A stretch of 10,093 nucleotides of DNA from Chloroflexota bacterium (GCA_005880805.1 VBFZ01000176.1:1-10093); one strand, 5' to 3'. Numbered from the stretch's first letter, positions 1 through 6,432 are shown. Notes: a model not told the origin generated them from the sequence alone. Translations and numbers: made by a program.

Positions 1-81
1 CTCCCGGCTGTGATGCGCGTGATACGCCGTGGTCCCGAAGCGCGGGATTACGGCAGTCTGCTGAGGTTGCGCGCCTGTTAG
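1..81 (+). other. Possible C-terminal tail of an upstream gene; unresolved
   Basis: The first bases may belong to a gene that starts left of the window. Frame 1 is open to a TAG at 79-81 and would give a 26-residue tail ending in LLRLRAC. Frame 3 is open to a TAG at 90-92 and would give a 29-residue tail ending in ARLLGVC. Neither tail is recognisable and neither shows clearly better codon use, so I cannot choose between them. It may equally be non-coding. Bases 93-246 hold no gene that I can support. Confidence 0.2.
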
Positions 82-92
82 GCGTCTGTTAG
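75..92 (+). promoter_or_regulatory. PhoB/OmpR-type direct repeat (two 7-mers, 11-bp period)
   Basis: The 7-mer CTGTTAG occurs at 75-81 and again at 86-92, separated by GCGT, so the period is exactly 11 bp. That is the geometry of a Pho box (CTGTCAT-like heptamers with 4-bp spacers), where winged-helix response regulators of the PhoB/OmpR family bind in tandem. It lies about 150 bp upstream of the cell-wall peptidase gene. No convincing -10 hexamer follows. Binding by any particular regulator is inference, and the repeat may overlap the end of an upstream gene. Confidence 0.35.
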
Positions 93-99
93 GGTTCCC

Positions 100-137
100 G
101 GCGAAGTTGCGAGCCCGGGGAAATGGCTCGCGTCGCC
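100..137 (+). other. Stem-loop in the leader of the M23 peptidase gene
   Basis: A perfect 7-bp stem, GCGAGCC (109-115) with GGCTCGC (125-131), closes a 9-base loop. An outer 5-bp helix, GGCGA (100-104) with TCGCC (133-137), stacks below a small internal loop. GGGT (92-95) can further pair with ACCC (148-151). In transcribed leader RNA this would be a long irregular hairpin. There is no U-tract and I recognise no riboswitch consensus. Confidence 0.4.
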
Positions 138-171
138 ACGGTACGAGACCCCCAGCTCGATATCGCGACCC

Positions 172-231
172 AGGACGGTCCCTTCTCGCTGCGCGCCCCC
201 TTGCGCGCCCACTCCTGCGCCTGACCGTCCT
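172..231 (+). other. 9-bp inverted repeat just upstream of the peptidase ribosome-binding site
   Basis: AGGACGGTC at 172-180 is perfectly complementary to GACCGTCCT at 223-231. The 42-base loop carries two copies of GCGCGCCC (191-198 and 203-210). The right arm ends four bases before the AGGAG ribosome-binding site at 236-240, so folding could affect access to the start region. This is seen directly; any regulatory role is inference. Confidence 0.4.
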
Positions 232-235
232 CGCC

Positions 236-249
236 AGGAGATCGTATTG
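236..249 (+). promoter_or_regulatory. Shine-Dalgarno site that fixes a TTG start
   Basis: AGGAG (236-240) lies six bases before the TTG at 247. The in-frame ATG at 322 has no purine-rich stretch in front of it. The site therefore favours the rarer TTG start for the LysM/M23 gene. Confidence 0.6.
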
Positions 250-1665
250 CTGAACCCGACGGTCGGCGTTCGCCGTGCCATCGCGCGCTTGCAAGCAGAT
301 CCCGTCACAACGCCGAGCCCAATGTCAGTCTTCCGTCGATGGGGCCGGCTCATCGTCCAGGAGGTCGGGATCCTCCTGTTCGCCCTTGCCGCGCGCGTCG
401 GAGTGGCATCCAGACCGCAGCGCCGGCACCGCATCCGCATGCAGGCCCACGCAGTCGCGAAGTACCAGGGGCCCCGCCTGCGCTGGCCGCAGGCCGATCT
501 TGGTCGGATTGCCCGCATTCGCGTCGCGGGGATTCGCGGCTCGATCGACGTCCAGCAGCAGGCGATTCCGGCTGCGCTCGCGGGGCTGCTCGTCGCCGCC
601 GCCGTGCTCAACCTCGTACCGGGAAGCACCGCGGCAGGTACGGGCTCAACGACGGGGCCGGGGTCGGCGGCGCGGATCGTCGTTTCCGGCCTGGCCGACG
701 GCCCGTCGGGCGGCAACCAGGCGATCGAACAGGGTTTCGAAGTTCAGCAGATCGGTGTGGATGCCGGTGTCGTCCATCGGAACCTCGCGGAGGACTCGTC
801 GGGCAACAACCCGGCAGGTCCGAGCGGCCCCTTCCTGGCCGATGGCACGCTCGTCATCCCCGTGGCCGTCGACACGACGGTCGCGGACGGCGCGAGCAAG
901 CTGCTGACGTACCGGGTGAAGTCGGGCGACACGCTGTCCGGCATCGCGCATCGCTTCCACGTCACGATGATGTCCATCTGGTGGGCGAACGACCTCAAGT
1001 CCAAGAAAGACCTGCACATCGGCCAGCGGTTGCTCATCCCGCCCGTCAGCGGGCTCGTCATCAAGGTGCAGGACGGCGACACGCTGGACTCGATCTCGGC
1101 GCGAACAGGAGTCTCCGCGGACGACATCGCGACCTTCAATGGGCTGAGCGACCGCAACCTGGTGATCGGACAGACCCTGATCATCCCGGGCGCCCTCGGC
1201 AAGCCGATCGCCACGCCGAAGCCGGCGCCCAAGCCCGCGGTGCACCGGACGGGCGGCACCTACCACCCGGCTCCGTCGGCATACAGCGGGGGCGCGTTCG
1301 CGTGGCCGGTTCCGGGCGGCTACATCAGCCAGTACTTCTCCTCCTACCATCCGGCGATCGACATCGCGGCGCCCTATGGCTCGCGGGTGGTGGCGGCCGC
1401 CGGTGGCACGGTCGTGTACGCGGGCTGGAACAACAACGGCGGTGGCTACCAGGTCTGGATCTCGCACGGCTCCGGGCTGTACACGACCTACAACCACCTC
1501 TCGGCGGTCAGCGTCGGCGTCGGAGCGCGGGTCGGACGCGGCCAGCAGGTCGGACGCGTGGGAACGTCCGGGCTCGCCACTGGGCCCCATTGCCACTTCG
1601 AGGTCTGGCGCGGGTATCCGTGGGAAGGCGGCTCCTACCGGGTGAACCCGCTCGGCTACCTCTAG
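247..1665 (+). CDS. Membrane-anchored LysM-LysM-M23 (LytM-type) peptidoglycan endopeptidase
   Basis: This 472-residue protein should cut peptide cross-links in the cell wall. Hydrophobic stretches lie at about residues 33-54 and 106-124, the second followed by a long extracytoplasmic linker. Two LysM peptidoglycan-binding modules follow, at about 219-266 (YRVKSGDTL) and 270-315 (KVQDGDTL). After a Pro/Lys linker comes the M23 domain, about 350-472. All the zinc and catalytic residues expected of the family are visible: H368 and D372 (HPAID), H417 (NHLS) and the HxH pair H448/H450 (GPHCHFEV). It should therefore be an active Gly-Gly or D,D-type endopeptidase; the exact bond is not predictable. 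The TTG start is chosen for its AGGAG at six bases; ATG at 322 (MSVFRR) is the alternative. The gene stands 82 bp ahead of obgE on the same strand and has its own structured leader. Confidence 0.9.
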   Translation: MLNPTVGVRRAIARLQADPVTTPSPMSVFRRWGRLIVQEVGILLFALAARVGVASRPQRRHRIRMQAHAVAKYQGPRLRWPQADLGRIARIRVAGIRGSIDVQQQAIPAALAGLLVAAAVLNLVPGSTAAGTGSTTGPGSAARIVVSGLADGPSGGNQAIEQGFEVQQIGVDAGVVHRNLAEDSSGNNPAGPSGPFLADGTLVIPVAVDTTVADGASKLLTYRVKSGDTLSGIAHRFHVTMMSIWWANDLKSKKDLHIGQRLLIPPVSGLVIKVQDGDTLDSISARTGVSADDIATFNGLSDRNLVIGQTLIIPGALGKPIATPKPAPKPAVHRTGGTYHPAPSAYSGGAFAWPVPGGYISQYFSSYHPAIDIAAPYGSRVVAAAGGTVVYAGWNNNGGGYQVWISHGSGLYTTYNHLSAVSVGVGARVGRGQQVGRVGTSGLATGPHCHFEVWRGYPWEGGSYRVNPLGYL

Positions 1666-1712
1666 GGTCGCGCCTCCTCGCCCAACCCCGGTACAGCGGC
1701 TGTCCACACCCG

Positions 1713-1728
1713 CGGGCGCTGCCGCCCG
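1713..1728 (+). other. Short GC stem-loop between the M23 gene and obgE
   Basis: CGGGCG (1713-1718) and CGCCCG (1723-1728) form a perfect 6-bp stem with a CTGC loop. It lies 48 bases after the peptidase stop and 20 before the obgE start. With no T-run after it, it is at best a weak terminator or pause site. The rest of the 82-bp gap shows no gene. Confidence 0.3.
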
Positions 1729-1734
1729 GCGTGC

Positions 1735-1748
1735 GAGAATCCCACCGA
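1735..1748 (+). promoter_or_regulatory. Possible -10 element for leaderless obgE
   Basis: GAGAAT (1735-1740) matches the TATAAT hexamer at four of six bases and ends seven bases before the obgE ATG, the spacing expected when transcription starts at the start codon. No Shine-Dalgarno sequence precedes this ATG. I see no -35 element at the usual distance, so this is tentative. Confidence 0.25.
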
Positions 1749-3118
1749 TGTTTCTCGACCGCGTGAAGATCTGGGTCGCCGCGGGTGCTGGCGGCGATGG
1801 CGCGGCGAGCTTCCGACGTGAAGCGCATGTCCCGCGCGGCGGACCCGACGGAGGCGACGGAGGGCGTGGCGGCTCGGTCTACGTGCGGGTCGACGCTGGG
1901 CAGACAACGCTGCGCGACTTCCAGCACGCGCATCACTTCCGAGCGACTCCAGGTGGCAGGGGCTCCGGCGCCCGACGGCACGGCAAGGCAGGCGAGGATC
2001 TGATCCTGACGGTCCCGCCGGGCACGGCGATCTACGGGGATGCGTCCGCTGAGCTGCTCGCCGACCTCGTGGCCGTTGGTCAGCAGGTGATGGTCGCGCG
2101 CGGCGGGCGGGGCGGGCTCGGCAACGTTCACTTCAAGACATCGACGCACCAGGCCCCGAAGCACGCCCAGAAGGGCGAGCCCGGCGAGGAGCGCTGGCTG
2201 CGCCTCGAGCTCCGGCTGATCGCCGACGTTGGGCTGGTCGGTCTGCCGAATGCCGGGAAGTCGACTCTGCTGGCCGCGCTGACGGCCGCTCGGCCCCGGA
2301 TCGCGGACTATCCATTCACCACGCTCGAACCGAACCTCGGGGTGCTCGACCTCGGTCCCGATGACGAGCGCCGTCCCACGATCGCCGACGTTCCTGGACT
2401 CATCGAGGGCGCGAGCCAGGGCGCCGGGCTCGGCCACGCGTTCCTGCGTCACGTGGAACGGACGCGCGTGCTCATCCACGTCGTCGATGGCTCGGCGCGC
2501 GACCCCGAGTGGGACTACGGTGCGATCCGGGACGAGCTCGCGGCGCACGACGCGGCATTGCTCGAGAAGCCGATGCTCGTGGCCTTCAACAAGATCGACC
2601 TGCCCGCGGCCGCGGCGGCCTGGCAGGCTTTCCAGCGCGCGCGGCGGCCCGGGGAGATCGACGTCGTCGCGATCTCCGCGGAGCGTGGCGAACAGCTCGA
2701 CGAGCTCCGCTCGCGGCTGGCGCGCCTCCTCCCGGACGTCGAGACACTGAGCGCCCCACCCGAGCCGGCCGGCGTCGTCGTCCACCGCCCGGATACCCTC
2801 GACGAAGGCTTCGAGGTTTCGCGCGAGGATGGAGGCTTTCGCGTGCGGGGTCGCCGGATCGAGCGGATCGCCGCACAGACCAACTTCGACAACGAAGAAT
2901 CGGCCGAGCGGTTCCAGCACGACCTCGCCCGGCTGGGCATCGAGGACGAGCTGCGCCGTGCCGGCATCGAGCCCGGGGACACGGTTCGCATCGGCCGCGT
3001 GGAGCTCGAGTGGGAGCCCGCGCCCTGGGAGACCAGGTCGGCCACGCCGAGGTCTGCCACGCCCAGGTCTGCCACGCCCAGGTCTGCCACGCCCAGGTCT
3101 GCCACGAGGGCGCGCTGA
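1748..3118 (+). CDS. obgE: Obg GTPase (CgtA), with a repeat-encoded C-terminal tail
   Basis: Obg is an essential GTPase that binds the 50S ribosomal subunit during assembly and links it to the guanine-nucleotide/(p)ppGpp state. The 456 residues show all three family domains. The glycine-rich Obg fold is at about 1-158 (opening MFLDRVKIWV, with GGPDGGDGG). The G domain is at about 159-335. The OCT domain is at about 342-422. Nucleotide motifs are intact: P-loop GLPNAGKST (165-173), the switch region with FTTLEPNLG, DVPG (214-217), NKID (281-284) and SAE (310-312). The ATG matches the usual family N-terminus although no good ribosome-binding site precedes it. After the OCT domain, residues 430-454 are five RSATP-type pentapeptides encoded by a 15-bp tandem repeat, an unusual addition. 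nadD follows after 11 bases. Confidence 0.97.
   Translation: MFLDRVKIWVAAGAGGDGAASFRREAHVPRGGPDGGDGGRGGSVYVRVDAGQTTLRDFQHAHHFRATPGGRGSGARRHGKAGEDLILTVPPGTAIYGDASAELLADLVAVGQQVMVARGGRGGLGNVHFKTSTHQAPKHAQKGEPGEERWLRLELRLIADVGLVGLPNAGKSTLLAALTAARPRIADYPFTTLEPNLGVLDLGPDDERRPTIADVPGLIEGASQGAGLGHAFLRHVERTRVLIHVVDGSARDPEWDYGAIRDELAAHDAALLEKPMLVAFNKIDLPAAAAAWQAFQRARRPGEIDVVAISAERGEQLDELRSRLARLLPDVETLSAPPEPAGVVVHRPDTLDEGFEVSREDGGFRVRGRRIERIAAQTNFDNEESAERFQHDLARLGIEDELRRAGIEPGDTVRIGRVELEWEPAPWETRSATPRSATPRSATPRSATPRSATRAR
3035..3106 (+). repeat. 15-bp tandem repeat at the 3' end of obgE
   Basis: The unit AGGTCTGCCACGCCC occurs exactly at 3050-3064, 3065-3079 and 3080-3094. A diverged copy precedes them (3035-3049, two substitutions) and a partial copy follows (3095-3106). 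The period is a multiple of three, so copy-number changes keep the obgE frame; each unit adds RSATP to the protein. The array ends 9 bases before the stop codon. The identity of the copies suggests recent expansion by slippage. Confidence 0.95.
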
Positions 3119-3129
3119 CGGGTCCGCGA

Positions 3130-3798
3130 GTGGTCGTCCCGGGCTCGCGCGGGCTCCTGGGCGGCACCTTCGACCCGATCCACATCGGCCACCTGGCGAT
3201 TGCCGAAGAGGCGCGCGAGACGCTCGGGCTCGAGCGCGTGCAGTTCGTTCCGGCCGGCCAGCCGCCGCACAAGCCGGGTCGACCGATCACGCCGGCGACA
3301 GACCGGCTGGCCATGATCGCCCTGGCGATCGAAGACAACCCGGCGTTCGAGCTGTCGCGAGCGGAGGTCGACCGCCCCGGCCCGTCCTATGCCGTCGACA
3401 CCCTGCAGAGCCTCGTCGACCAGGCGCGAGGTTCGGGCCGCCAGCCCGAACTGGTTTTCATCCTCTCTGACGAAGCGCTTGCCGGCCTGCCCTCGTGGCG
3501 GAACCCTCGCCGCCTGCTGGAGCTCGCACGGCTGGCCGTGTTTCCACGGGGGCTTGTCTCCAGCGGAGGCAGTGACCGACCGCGCGTCGACACTGCCTGG
3601 GTGACCGAGCAGTTCCCCGGATTCGAGGATCGCGTGGCCTTCCTCGAAGGTCCGCGGCTGGCCGTCTCAGCAACCCAGATCCGCGAGCGAATTGCAGCGG
3701 GTCGCTCCGTGAGGTATCTCGTGCCGCCTGCAGTCCTGGCCTATATCACTGACCATGACCTGTACACCAGCGACGACCGGAGGACAAATCGATCGTGA
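3130..3798 (+). CDS. nadD: Nicotinate-nucleotide adenylyltransferase
   Basis: NadD transfers AMP from ATP to nicotinate mononucleotide, making deamido-NAD+ in NAD biosynthesis. The 222-residue reading has the family's nucleotidyltransferase signature GGTFDPIHIGH (residues 11-21, with the HxGH motif). The middle segment FILSDEALAGLPSW aligns with the usual FIIGADxLxxLPxW; Glu sits where Asp is common. The C-terminal SATQIR (180-185) matches the ISSTxIR motif and is followed by VRYLVPPAVLAYI. I chose GTG at 3130 because the conserved domain starts eight residues later, and because the frame upstream reads through the obgE repeats without another ATG, GTG or TTG. CTG at 3115 cannot be excluded. 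The ribosome-binding site is weak, which suggests coupling to obgE translation. The stop overlaps the rsfS start as GTGA. Confidence 0.93.
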   Translation: MVVPGSRGLLGGTFDPIHIGHLAIAEEARETLGLERVQFVPAGQPPHKPGRPITPATDRLAMIALAIEDNPAFELSRAEVDRPGPSYAVDTLQSLVDQARGSGRQPELVFILSDEALAGLPSWRNPRRLLELARLAVFPRGLVSSGGSDRPRVDTAWVTEQFPGFEDRVAFLEGPRLAVSATQIRERIAAGRSVRYLVPPAVLAYITDHDLYTSDDRRTNRS

Positions 3799-4232
3799 CC
3801 GACGCAGCGGCCTCGAGCCGGATGCCAGCCCCAGCCCGCCAGCCCGATGGGCTCCCACAGCGCGAGAAGCCGGCCCCGGCCAGTGAACGGGCGCCGCTCG
3901 ACATCGCGCGGCGAATCGTCGAGCTGGCCGAGGACAAGAAGGCGGCCGAGATCGTCCTGCTCGACCTCGGGAGCCTGACCACGATGGCCGACTACTTCGT
4001 CATCTGCTCCGGCGGCTCAGAGCGGCAGCTCGACGCGATCACCGACGGAATCGTGGAGAGCCTTCGGGCAGAGGGGGTGCGGCCCATCGGCCGGGAGGGC
4101 GTGGCGGCCTCGCACTGGGTCCTGCTCGACTTCGGTTCGGTGATCGTGCACGTCTTCACGCCGCCCGAGCGCGACTTCTACGGGCTGGAGAAGCACTGGT
4201 CCGAAGCGCGGACGATCCTGCGCGTCCAGTAG
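3795..4232 (+). CDS. rsfS: Ribosomal silencing factor RsfS (Iojap family)
   Basis: RsfS binds L14 (uL14) on the 50S subunit and blocks joining with the 30S, lowering translation when nutrients are short. Of 145 residues, about 35-143 form the RsfS domain: LDIARRIVELAEDKKA, then ADYFVICSG, then HWVLLDFGSVIVHVF, then FYGLEKHW, all in the family order. The first 35 residues are a Pro/Ala-rich extension. The GTG start at 3795 overlaps the nadD TGA by four bases. GGAGG (3779-3783) lies 11 bases upstream, which supports this start over the internal ATG at 3822. The nadD-rsfS pairing is conserved in many bacteria. A GC hairpin follows the stop. Confidence 0.95.
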   Translation: MTDAAASSRMPAPARQPDGLPQREKPAPASERAPLDIARRIVELAEDKKAAEIVLLDLGSLTTMADYFVICSGGSERQLDAITDGIVESLRAEGVRPIGREGVAASHWVLLDFGSVIVHVFTPPERDFYGLEKHWSEARTILRVQ

Positions 4233-4238
4233 CCGCCC

Positions 4239-4257
4239 GGCGTCCGGGCCCGACGCC
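4239..4257 (+). terminator. Candidate terminator hairpin after rsfS
   Basis: GGCGTC (4239-4244) and GACGCC (4252-4257) form a perfect 6-bp stem with a 7-base GC-rich loop. It starts seven bases after the rsfS stop. No T-run follows, so it would be a non-canonical terminator or an RNA-stabilising stem. Confidence 0.35.
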
Positions 4258-4330
4258 GCGCGCCGCCTCCGATTGCGGGTACCGGCCAGCGTGGTACGAG
4301 CGGGTCATGTCTGCCCGATTTGGCCGTCCC

Positions 4331-4336
4331 TAGGAT
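4331..4336 (+). promoter_or_regulatory. Possible -10 hexamer for the zinc-ribbon gene
   Basis: TAGGAT (4331-4336) agrees with TATAAT at four of six positions, including the outer bases, in an otherwise GC-rich 152-bp gap. It lies 48 bases before the ATG. No good -35 hexamer lies 16-18 bp upstream. A 5-bp inverted repeat, GTACC (4279-4283) with GGTAC (4293-4297), lies further upstream. Weak evidence. Confidence 0.2.
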
Positions 4337-4384
4337 GCCGGGCACGTCGGCCGTGGAGCCGGCTCCGTCAAGGATCCACCCTGC

Positions 4385-4639
4385 ATGTCCCGTCTCCGCG
4401 AGCGGTGCCCGCGCTGCAGCCGCCGCCTCATCATCACCCGCTTCGACACGACGTTCCGTCTCCCTGACAAGAGCGAACGGCTGTGCTTCGGGGTCCCCGG
4501 CGGGCTGTGTGAGGACTGCCACCAGCTGTACATCGACCCGGACCTTATCGAGCTCCTCGACCTGGGCGAGGGACGCTGCGTGTTCGCGATCGAGAGCGAT
4601 CTCGTCGTCCAGGAGCAGGCCTGGTCCAGCGCCGACTAG
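4385..4639 (+). CDS. Small YgiT/MqsA-like zinc-ribbon protein
   Basis: This 84-residue protein has two CxxC pairs, C8-C11 (CPRC) and C42-C45 (CEDC), that should bind one zinc. The layout CPxC, a beta-rich stretch, then GVPGGLCEDCHQLYIDP followed by an acidic helix resembles the YgiT-type zinc finger. That is the N-terminal half of MqsA, where the second CxxC is followed by an aromatic and Pro. The DNA-binding HTH half of MqsA is absent and no MqsR-like toxin is adjacent, so an antitoxin role is not supported. It could be a stand-alone nucleic-acid or protein-binding ribbon. AAGGA lies about ten bases before the ATG. Its TAG overlaps the holA stop on the other strand. Coding status is well supported; function is unknown. 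Confidence 0.75.
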   Translation: MSRLRERCPRCSRRLIITRFDTTFRLPDKSERLCFGVPGGLCEDCHQLYIDPDLIELLDLGEGRCVFAIESDLVVQEQAWSSAD

Positions 4640-5718
4640 GGGCGGGCGCCCTCCGGAACCGCCGCGGTAGCAACTGAACCGGCGGCGACCCGCTCCCAGA
4701 TCCACAGGCTGAACGCCATCCGGCGCTGCGCGTCGGTCGCCGTCGTGCCGGCGACTCCCTTGACCAGGCTGTCGAGATCCAGGAGGCCGTCGAGCGCGGC
4801 CGTCAGCTCAACCAGGCTCCAGCGGCGCGCCTGGCCGGCCAGTTTCTCTGCTTGAAACGGCTTCAGGCGAAGAGCGCGAACGAGGCCCGCAGGGCGGGTC
4901 CCCGATGCGAGATGGTCGGCTACCTCGATGAGCTGGTGGATCCGGCGATGGAGCTGTGCAAGGAGCACCGGCTCGGGCGTCGTGGCGATCAGCCGCTCGA
5001 GTATGTCCGCCGCTTCGTGCGCTCGCCGCTCGCCGACGGCGTCGAGGAATGCCCAGGCCGAGCCGGGCACGGTCTCGGCAACGAGCGCGCGGACGTCGCC
5101 CTCGGACACCGGCGAATCGGGCCGGTAGAGAGCCAGTTTGTCGAGCTCGCCCATGGCGACCATCCCCTGGCGCCGGCGATCGATGTCGCCTTCCGCCACC
5201 AGCGCTCCGATCCGCGTTGCCAGCTCGCGCGCCGAGCCGGGCTCCAGCCTGATGGAGCGCTCCCGGGCGCGGTCTTCGATCCAGCGGGTCATCGCGCCGC
5301 CCTTCGGGGCCTTGAGCTCCAGGACCTCGCCGCCCGCGCTACGCACGGCCTCGCGGAGCTGCTCGAGCGTGGCCGGCGGACGGCCCGATCCATCGAGCAG
5401 CACAGTCAGCGCCAGGGCGTTGCCCGGCGCGACGTTCGAGAGCAGCTCGGCGAACGCCTCGCGCGCGGCCTTGGAACGAACCAGTGGCCAGGGTTCGCTC
5501 ACCACGACCAGGCTGCCGCCGCCGAACAGGGTTGCAGTGGCCAGCCGCTCGGCAAGGAGAGCGAGTGGGGCAGCTTCTCCCCCCGCGCGCCAGCGCTCGA
5601 GCGGTGCGCCTGCCTCCTCGCCGGTTCGCTCGGCGAGCTTGTCCACCGCGCGTTCGATCCCGTAGGCGTCGTCACCCCAGTAGAGTCCGACGCTCGAGGT
5701 CGCAGACAGGGGACTCAC
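4636..5718 (-). CDS. holA: DNA polymerase III subunit delta
   Basis: The delta subunit is the clamp-loader 'wrench' that opens the beta sliding clamp for loading at primed DNA. Read as 360 residues from GTG at 5718, it shows the family opening GLYWGDDAYGIERAV (about 11-25). A AAA+-like region with LVVVSEPWPLV follows, then the characteristic MVAMGELDKLALY helix. The C-terminal collar domain has LHRRIHQLIEVADHL and AFLDAVGER. The length matches the usual 330-360. The GTG overlaps the TGA of the HD gene (GTGA) and GGAAGG lies four bases upstream, so translation is probably coupled. The same reading frame is open upstream through the HD gene into comEC, with no stop between. The stop shares CTAG (4636-4639) with the convergent zinc-ribbon gene. 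Confidence 0.9.
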   Translation of the reverse strand: MSPLSATSSVGLYWGDDAYGIERAVDKLAERTGEEAGAPLERWRAGGEAAPLALLAERLATATLFGGGSLVVVSEPWPLVRSKAAREAFAELLSNVAPGNALALTVLLDGSGRPPATLEQLREAVRSAGGEVLELKAPKGGAMTRWIEDRARERSIRLEPGSARELATRIGALVAEGDIDRRRQGMVAMGELDKLALYRPDSPVSEGDVRALVAETVPGSAWAFLDAVGERRAHEAADILERLIATTPEPVLLAQLHRRIHQLIEVADHLASGTRPAGLVRALRLKPFQAEKLAGQARRWSLVELTAALDGLLDLDSLVKGVAGTTATDAQRRMAFSLWIWERVAAGSVATAAVPEGARP

Positions 5719-6323
5719 GCGGCCTTCCGGCGGCGTGCCTCGTGGAACGCGACCGACGTCCAGCGCAGCCGTCCGACCTCCTCGGGGCGCACGCGGGCCG
5801 CGGCACAGACGTCCCTCTCGAGGCCTTGCGCGCGCGCCCGAACCGTGCGACGGTCCTCGGCCGACCAGCCCTCCGGATAGCGACGCTCCCAGGAGGCGAA
5901 TCGAGCGTCCATCGACTCGAGGCGCTGGCCGGTGCGCTTGTCGGCGTAGGCCACGATCCGCTCCTCGCGGCTCGCAAACGCGGCCCATCGCCGGTAGCGC
6001 TCCTCGTCCAGCAGTCGCGTCACCGGATGGGCGGCCACGATCCGGGCCAGCTCTCCAAACCCATGGCGAGTCAGCCAGTCGGCAGATCCGTCGCCGTGGG
6101 GGAGGGCTCGAGATGCGTCGTCGCTGGGGAGCGCCTTGTCGATGTCGTGCAGCAGGGCCGCTGATTCCACGACCGATCGCTGCACGGCGATCCCCGAACG
6201 CTCCACGCGACGAGCCAGCCAGGCGGCCACTTCGGCGACCGCCCGCGAATGCCGCAGGTGCCAGGGCGGCGGGTCGAGGGACAGGAGGATTCGGGCGGCC
6301 TCGACGCGCCCAGGAACGGCCAT
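5715..6323 (-). CDS. HD-domain metal-dependent phosphohydrolase (YqeK-like)
   Basis: HD-domain enzymes use bound metal ions to hydrolyse phosphate esters, often of nucleotides. From ATG at 6323 the protein has 202 residues. The metal-binding set is visible in order: H25 (RHSRAVAEVA), the H59-D60 doublet (LLHDIDK), H99 (AAHPV) and D128 (YADKRTG). The spacing resembles the YqeK diadenosine tetraphosphatase family, which often sits beside nadD/rsfS; here it lies between comEC and holA. Substrate is not predictable. The longer ATG at 6362 is directly abutted by AGGAGG with no spacer and adds 13 residues without family character, so I prefer 6323, though no clear ribosome-binding site precedes that either. 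This gene is in a different frame from the comEC-holA open frame that passes through it. Confidence 0.75.
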   Translation of the reverse strand: MAVPGRVEAARILLSLDPPPWHLRHSRAVAEVAAWLARRVERSGIAVQRSVVESAALLHDIDKALPSDDASRALPHGDGSADWLTRHGFGELARIVAAHPVTRLLDEERYRRWAAFASREERIVAYADKRTGQRLESMDARFASWERRYPEGWSAEDRRTVRARAQGLERDVCAAARVRPEEVGRLRWTSVAFHEARRRKAA

Positions 6324-6432
6324 CGTCCCGATGGTACACGGGCCTTTCGCGTGGACTGACATCCTCCTGCTGGGACCCGGCAGAGTCGGCTCCGAACAGG
6401 CGAGGTTCCGGAATTCCGCACGTATATGCGAG

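Noticed and set aside
92..246. c-di-AMP (ydaO-type) riboswitch ahead of the LysM/M23 gene
   Set aside because: The genomic setting is typical, but I cannot find the conserved core or its conserved pairing in the sequence; only generic stems are seen.
646..1707. 353-codon open frame on the - strand opposite the M23 gene
   Set aside because: Antisense of the LysM and peptidase domains, Arg/Asp/Val-rich composition typical of a shadow frame.
1508..2920. 470-codon open frame on the - strand opposite obgE
   Set aside because: Antisense of the M23 end and of the conserved Obg domains, with no recognisable motif.
2509..3129. Long N-terminal extension of nadD reaching back into obgE
   Set aside because: It is the wrong-frame reading of the obgE G domain, OCT domain and repeat; NadD homology begins just after the GTG at 3130.
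4239..4257. Classic intrinsic terminator after rsfS
   Set aside because: The stem is real but no T-run follows, so it is listed only as a candidate without a claim of canonical termination.
4852..5880. 342-codon open frame on the + strand opposite holA
   Set aside because: Antisense of a well-supported holA and the HD gene end; no motif and no ribosome-binding site of note.
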